The notes under the pieces: model-generated
The model's database searches: none
What the model was told of the DNA's origin: nothing
What the model saw: only the letters and a program-made list of their open reading frames with translations
Part shown: in pieces, positions 60,029-64,000 of the stretch
Numbering within the stretch: the stretch's first letter is position 1
How the letters are laid out: each line of letters starts with the position of its first letter
Position numbers and translations under genes: made by a program
DNA from: Agromyces cerinus subsp. cerinus
Lineage (GTDB): Bacteria > Actinomycetota > Actinomycetes > Actinomycetales > Microbacteriaceae
Direction of reading: 5' to 3'
DNA length: 64,000 bases
Assembly (NCBI RefSeq): GCF_900142065.1
Contig: NZ_FSRJ01000001.1
Location: forward strand, 1,116,001-1,180,000

Positions 60029-63000
60029 TCACACGAGGCAGTTCGGCCCGAGCAGGCTCTTCAGCTCTCCGTAGAGATCGGCGGTCACCTTGACCGGGTA
60101 CTGCCCGACCTCGAAGACGCGGCCGACGCGGCCCTTCGTCAGCGTGATCCGAACCTCGGTCTCCCCGTGGTGGCGTACGAGCACCTCTCGGAGCGCCTCG
60201 GTCGTCTCCTGCGTCGCCCGTTGGTCGGGCAGCGTGATCTTCACGATGCCCGATTCCTCGTCTTGGCCGAGTTCGGGCGTGAACACGCTGTAGGCGTGCA
60301 GGTTCATGCCGTCGTCGCGCATGCTGACCCGCCCGCGCACGACCACGATCGAGTCGGCCTGCAGGCCGGGTGCGAACTCCTGGTAGGCCTTGCCCATGAA
60401 CATCACCGTGATCTCGCCCGAGAAGTCCTCGACCGTGATCATGCCGTACTGGTTGCCCGAGGCCTTCGCGATGCGGTGCTGAACGCTCGTGACGAGACCC
60501 GCGACCGTGACGGTGTCGGCATCCTGCGTCGAATCCGAAGTGGTGAGATCGAGGATCGACGTCGACGCGTGCTTCGCGAGCGGCACTTCGAGTCCGTCGA
60601 GCGGATGCTCGGACACGTAGAGTCCCAGCATCTCGCGTTCGAACGCCAGCTTCTGCTTCTTCGGCCACTCCGGACGCGCAGGCACGAGCGACGGCGCGGC
60701 ATCCCGTTCGTCGTCGTCGAAGAGGCTGTCGAAGTCGAAGCCGAAGTCGCCGACCTCCTCGGCGCGCTTCTCCTTCACGACCGACTCGACCGCGCCCTCG
60801 TGGATCTCGACGAGCGAGCGACGCGTGTGGCCGAGCGAGTCGAACGCGCCCGCCTTCACGAGCGACTCGACCGTGCGCTTGTTCGCGACCGGGAGCGGCG
60901 ACTTCTTCAGGAAGTCGTGGAAGGACTCGAATCGGCCCTTTGAGTCGCGTGCACCGCGGATCGCGTCGACCACGTTGAAGCCGACGTTGCGCACGGCGCC
61001 GAGTCCGAATCGGATGTCTTCACCGACCGCGGCGAAGTAGCCGATCGACTCGTTCACGTCGGGCGGCAGCACCTTGATGCCCATGCGACGGCATTCGTTG
61101 AGATAGAGCGCGAGCTTGTCACGCGCGTCGCCGACACTCGTGAGCAGCGCCGCCATGTACTCGGCCGGATAGTGCGCCTTGAGATACGCGGTCCAGTAGC
61201 TCAGCACGCCGTAGGCGGCGGAGTGCGCCTTGTTGAACGCGTAGTCCGAGAACGGGAGCAGGATCTCCCAGAGCTTCTGGATCGCCGCATCGGAGTAGCC
61301 GTTGGCCTTCATGCCTCCGGAGAAGCCCTCGTACTGCTTGTCGAGCTCGGACTTCTTCTTCTTGCCCATCGCGCGGCGCAGGATGTCGGCCTGGCCGAGC
61401 GAGAACCCGGCGACCTTCTGCGCGATCGCCATGACCTGCTCCTGATAGATGATCAGGCCGTAGCTCGTGTCGAGGATCTCCCGGAGCGACTCAGCGAACT
61501 CGGGGTGGATCGGGGTGATCTCCTGCAGGCCGTTCTTGCGAAGCGCGTAGTTGATGTGCGAGTTCGCACCCATGGGGCCCGGACGGTAGAGCGCGATGAC
61601 GGCCGAGATGTCTTCGAAGTTGTCGGGCTTCATCTGACGCAGCAGCGATCGCATCGGCCCGCCGTCGAGCTGGAACACGCCGAGCGTGTCGCCTCTCGCG
61701 AGCAGGTCGTAGGCGCCCTGGTCGTCGAGCGCGAGGTCTTCGAGCACCGGACGGTGGCCGCGGTTGGCCTCGATGTTGTCGAGTGCGTCGTCGATGATGG
61801 TGAGGTTGCGCAGCCCCAGGAAGTCCATCTTGATGAGGCCGAGCGACTCGCACGCCGGGTAGTCGAACTGCGTGACGATCTGGCCGTCTTGTTCGCGCTT
61901 CATGATCGGGATGATGTCGACGAGCGGGTCGCTCGACATGATCACGCCGGCCGCGTGCACGCCCCACTGGCGCTTCAGGTTCTCGAGGCCGAGCGCCGTC
62001 TCGAAGACGGTCTTCGCCTCGGGATCGGTCTCGACGATCGCCCGGATGTCGGAGGCCTCTTTGTACCGCGGATGCTTCGTGTCGAAGATGCCGGTGAGCG
62101 GGATGTCCTTGCCCATGACCGCCGGCGGCATCGCCTTCGTGAGCTTCTCGCCCATCGAGAACGGGAAGCCGAGCACGCGGCCCGAGTCCTTGAGCGCCTG
62201 CTTCGCCTTGATCGTGCCGTAGGTCACGATCTGCGCGACGCGCTCGTCGCCGTACTTCTCGGTGACGTACCTGATGACCTCGCCGCGCCGACGCTCGTCG
62301 AAGTCGACGTCGAAGTCGGGCATCGAGACGCGGTCGGGGTTCAGGAACCGCTCGAAGATGAGGCCGTGCTGCAGCGGGTCGAGGTCGGTGATGCGCATGG
62401 CGTACGCCGCCATCGAGCCGGCGCCGGAGCCACGGCCGGGGCCGACCCGGATGCCGTTGTTCTTCGACCAGTTGATGAAGTCGGCGACGACGAGGAAGTA
62501 GCCGGGGAAGCCCATCTGCAGGATGACGCCGACCTCGTAGTCGGCCTGCTTGCGCACCTCGGCCGGGATGCCGTTCGGGTAGCGCACCTCGAGGCCGCGG
62601 TCGACCTCCTTGACGAACCAGGTGTCTTCGCTCTCGCCCTCGGGCACGGGGAAGCGCGGCATGTAGTTGGCGCTCGTGTTGAACTTCACGTCGGCGCGCT
62701 CGGCGATGAGCAGGGTGTTGTCGCAGGCCTCGGGGTAGTCGCGGAAGACATGGCGCATCTCGGCGGCGGTCTTCAGGTAGAACTCGTCGGCATCGAACTT
62801 GAAGCGGTTGGGGTCGTCGAGTGTCGAGCCTGATTGTACGCAGAGCAGGGCGGCATGACTCTTGGCATCGGCGGCGTGCGTGTAGTGCAGGTCGTTCGTG
62901 GCCACCAACGGCAGCGCGAGGTCCTTCGCCAGCCGGTGCAGATCCTCCATGATGCGGCGCTCGATGCCGAGCCCGTGGTCCATGATCTCGGCGAAGTAGT

Positions 63001-63550
63001 TCTCTTTGCCGAAGATGTCGCGGAAGTCGGATGCCGCCTTCACCGCTTCGTCGTACTGCCCGAGCCTGAGGCGCGTCTGCACCTCGCCCGACGGGCAGCC
63101 GGTCGTGGCGATGAGCCCATTCGAGTACATCGACAGCAGTTCGCGGTCCATGCGCGGCTTGAAGTAGTAGCCCTCGATCGACGCACGGCTCGAGAGCCGG
63201 AAGAGGTTGTGCATGCCCTCGGTGGTCTCGGAGAGCAGCGTCATGTGCGTGTACGCGCCCGAGCCCGAGACGTCGTCGCCGCCGCCGTTGCCCCAGCGGA
63301 TCCTGGTCTTGTCGCCGCGCGCCGTGCCCGGGGTGATGTAGGCCTCGGTGCCGATGATCGGCTTGATACCGGCGTCGGTCGCCTGCTTCCAGAAGTCGTA
63401 CGCGCCGAACACGTTGCCGTGGTCGGTGATCGCGACCGCGGGCATTCCCTCGCCCTTCGCAGCCTGGATGAGCTCCCCCACCCTCGCTGCGCCGTCGAGC
63501 ATCGAGTACTCGCTGTGCACGTGCAGGTGGACGAAGGAATCGGTGGCCAC
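60029..63550 (-). CDS. dnaE: DNA polymerase III alpha subunit (DnaE1)
   Basis: This is a replicative polymerase of about 1173 residues. The PHP domain starts FVHLHVHSEYSMLDGAA. The palm carries the catalytic Asp residues in PDFDVDFDERRRGEVI (about 400). A tandem HhH region, an OB domain (about 985-1065) and the C-terminal domain follow. The GTG at 63550 is preferred, with AGGAG four bases upstream; the ATG at 63562 would place that ribosome binding site inside the gene. A TAGACT -10 (63596-63601) lies upstream. The PHP motifs look complete, consistent with actinobacterial proofreading by DnaE1. Confidence 0.97.
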   Translation of the reverse strand: MATDSFVHLHVHSEYSMLDGAARVGELIQAAKGEGMPAVAITDHGNVFGAYDFWKQATDAGIKPIIGTEAYITPGTARGDKTRIRWGNGGGDDVSGSGAYTHMTLLSETTEGMHNLFRLSSRASIEGYYFKPRMDRELLSMYSNGLIATTGCPSGEVQTRLRLGQYDEAVKAASDFRDIFGKENYFAEIMDHGLGIERRIMEDLHRLAKDLALPLVATNDLHYTHAADAKSHAALLCVQSGSTLDDPNRFKFDADEFYLKTAAEMRHVFRDYPEACDNTLLIAERADVKFNTSANYMPRFPVPEGESEDTWFVKEVDRGLEVRYPNGIPAEVRKQADYEVGVILQMGFPGYFLVVADFINWSKNNGIRVGPGRGSGAGSMAAYAMRITDLDPLQHGLIFERFLNPDRVSMPDFDVDFDERRRGEVIRYVTEKYGDERVAQIVTYGTIKAKQALKDSGRVLGFPFSMGEKLTKAMPPAVMGKDIPLTGIFDTKHPRYKEASDIRAIVETDPEAKTVFETALGLENLKRQWGVHAAGVIMSSDPLVDIIPIMKREQDGQIVTQFDYPACESLGLIKMDFLGLRNLTIIDDALDNIEANRGHRPVLEDLALDDQGAYDLLARGDTLGVFQLDGGPMRSLLRQMKPDNFEDISAVIALYRPGPMGANSHINYALRKNGLQEITPIHPEFAESLREILDTSYGLIIYQEQVMAIAQKVAGFSLGQADILRRAMGKKKKSELDKQYEGFSGGMKANGYSDAAIQKLWEILLPFSDYAFNKAHSAAYGVLSYWTAYLKAHYPAEYMAALLTSVGDARDKLALYLNECRRMGIKVLPPDVNESIGYFAAVGEDIRFGLGAVRNVGFNVVDAIRGARDSKGRFESFHDFLKKSPLPVANKRTVESLVKAGAFDSLGHTRRSLVEIHEGAVESVVKEKRAEEVGDFGFDFDSLFDDDERDAAPSLVPARPEWPKKQKLAFEREMLGLYVSEHPLDGLEVPLAKHASTSILDLTTSDSTQDADTVTVAGLVTSVQHRIAKASGNQYGMITVEDFSGEITVMFMGKAYQEFAPGLQADSIVVVRGRVSMRDDGMNLHAYSVFTPELGQDEESGIVKITLPDQRATQETTEALREVLVRHHGETEVRITLTKGRVGRVFEVGQYPVKVTADLYGELKSLLGPNCLV

Positions 63551-63640
63551 TGGGCTCCTCATCGGGTACGGCGAGTGTGTTTCGGGGGTCTTCGAAGTCT
63601 ACGTGCGACCTCCCACGTCGGGGTCGCGGCAGACGGTGTT

Positions 63641-64000
63641 TCAGTCGCCGCGGAGCACGCCGAGCGCGTGCGCGAGGTCGGCCGGATACTCCGACACGAA
63701 CGTCGTCCAGCTGCCGTCGGCGGGGTGGGCGAAGGCGAGCTGCTTGGCGTGGAGCCACTGCCGTTCGAGGCCGAGCTTCGACGAGAGCGTCGGGTCGGCG
63801 CCGTACATCGAGTCCCCCGCGCACGGATGCCGCTGCGCAGCCATGTGCACCCGGATCTGGTGCGTGCGCCCGGTCTCGAGGTGCACCTCGAGGAGCGAAG
63901 CGTAGGGGAACGCCTCGATGGTCTCGTAGTGGGTCACGGCGTGCTTGCCCTCGGCGGTCACCGCGAACTTCCACTCGGAACGGGGGTGGCGGCCGACCGG
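63641..64000 (-). CDS. RluA-family pseudouridine synthase, C-terminal part
   Basis: The frame is open to the window edge, so the N-terminus and start are missing; about 119 residues are visible. They hold the RluA/RluD C-terminal core: [32 protein letters not shown] and GDSMYGAD. RluD modifies 23S rRNA; the exact specificity cannot be set without the N-terminus. It lies directly upstream of dnaE on the same strand, the usual lspA-rluA-dnaE order of actinobacteria. Confidence 0.93.
   Translation of the reverse strand, partial: PVGRHPRSEWKFAVTAEGKHAVTHYETIEAFPYASLLEVHLETGRTHQIRVHMAAQRHPCAGDSMYGADPTLSSKLGLERQWLHAKQLAFAHPADGSWTTFVSEYPADLAHALGVLRGD

Overview
The window is a chromosomal stretch of a very GC-rich actinobacterium. 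The best guess is Microbacteriaceae (Agromyces/Microbacterium-like). This rests on the gene order, the strong G/C third-position bias, frequent GTG starts, and a hugely repeated CGGATGCC word. The assignment is inference, because no rRNA or other phylogenetic marker was compared. No IS element, prophage, CRISPR array, rRNA or complete tRNA gene was seen.

Most of the window is a conserved housekeeping backbone read mainly on the minus strand: uppS-recO, leuA, era-CNNM/CorC-ybeY-phoH-HIT-rsmE-dnaJ-hrcA, hemW, lepA, rpsT (plus strand), holA, comEC-comEA, leuS, pabB, cydABDC, pyrD, nrdR, hisD, dnaE and the end of an rluA-type gene. Genes inside the operons are packed with ATGA/GTGA overlaps. The left edge has the end of a SWIM zinc-finger gene coupled to a 1093-residue protein of unknown function.

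Accessory cassettes sit between the backbone blocks. (1) 5.0-6.6 kb: a 57-bp tandem repeat, an SDR and a TRIC/UPF0126 membrane protein. (2) 8.7-12.8 kb: a histidine kinase/response regulator pair feeding an ABC (ATPase + FtsX-like permease) exporter, with a perfect 20-bp palindrome before the ATPase. (3) 20.2-24.7 kb: two tandem DUF4870 proteins, a DUF1990 protein, an S66 LD-carboxypeptidase-like protein and a FosX-like fosfomycin hydrolase. (4) 26.7-29.4 kb: a second two-component pair and an alpha/beta hydrolase. (5) 31.9-34.9 kb: a WXG100/ESAT-6-like pair, a DUF1023 hydrolase with a helical N-terminus and a lipoprotein. This looks like a type VII secretion effector cassette placed between comEC and holA. 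(6) 38.2-39.6 kb: a decayed Fic fragment, a VOC protein behind two tandem operators, and a HAD hydrolase.

The right third is respiratory and osmotic. The cydABDC operon (cytochrome bd oxidase and its CydDC assembly exporter) diverges from a BlaI-type repressor and an M56 (BlaR1-like) membrane peptidase. Two TTCTAC-N5-GTAGAA dyads lie in the shared intergenic region, which suggests that bd oxidase is under BlaI/BlaR-like control. A DedA protein and a complete osmoprotectant ABC importer with a TetR regulator follow. Then come an App1-like phosphatidate phosphatase and the pyrD/nrdR/hisD/dnaE series.

Many genes here have a TAnnnT -10 element 6-9 bases before the start codon, which points to leaderless or near-leaderless transcription.
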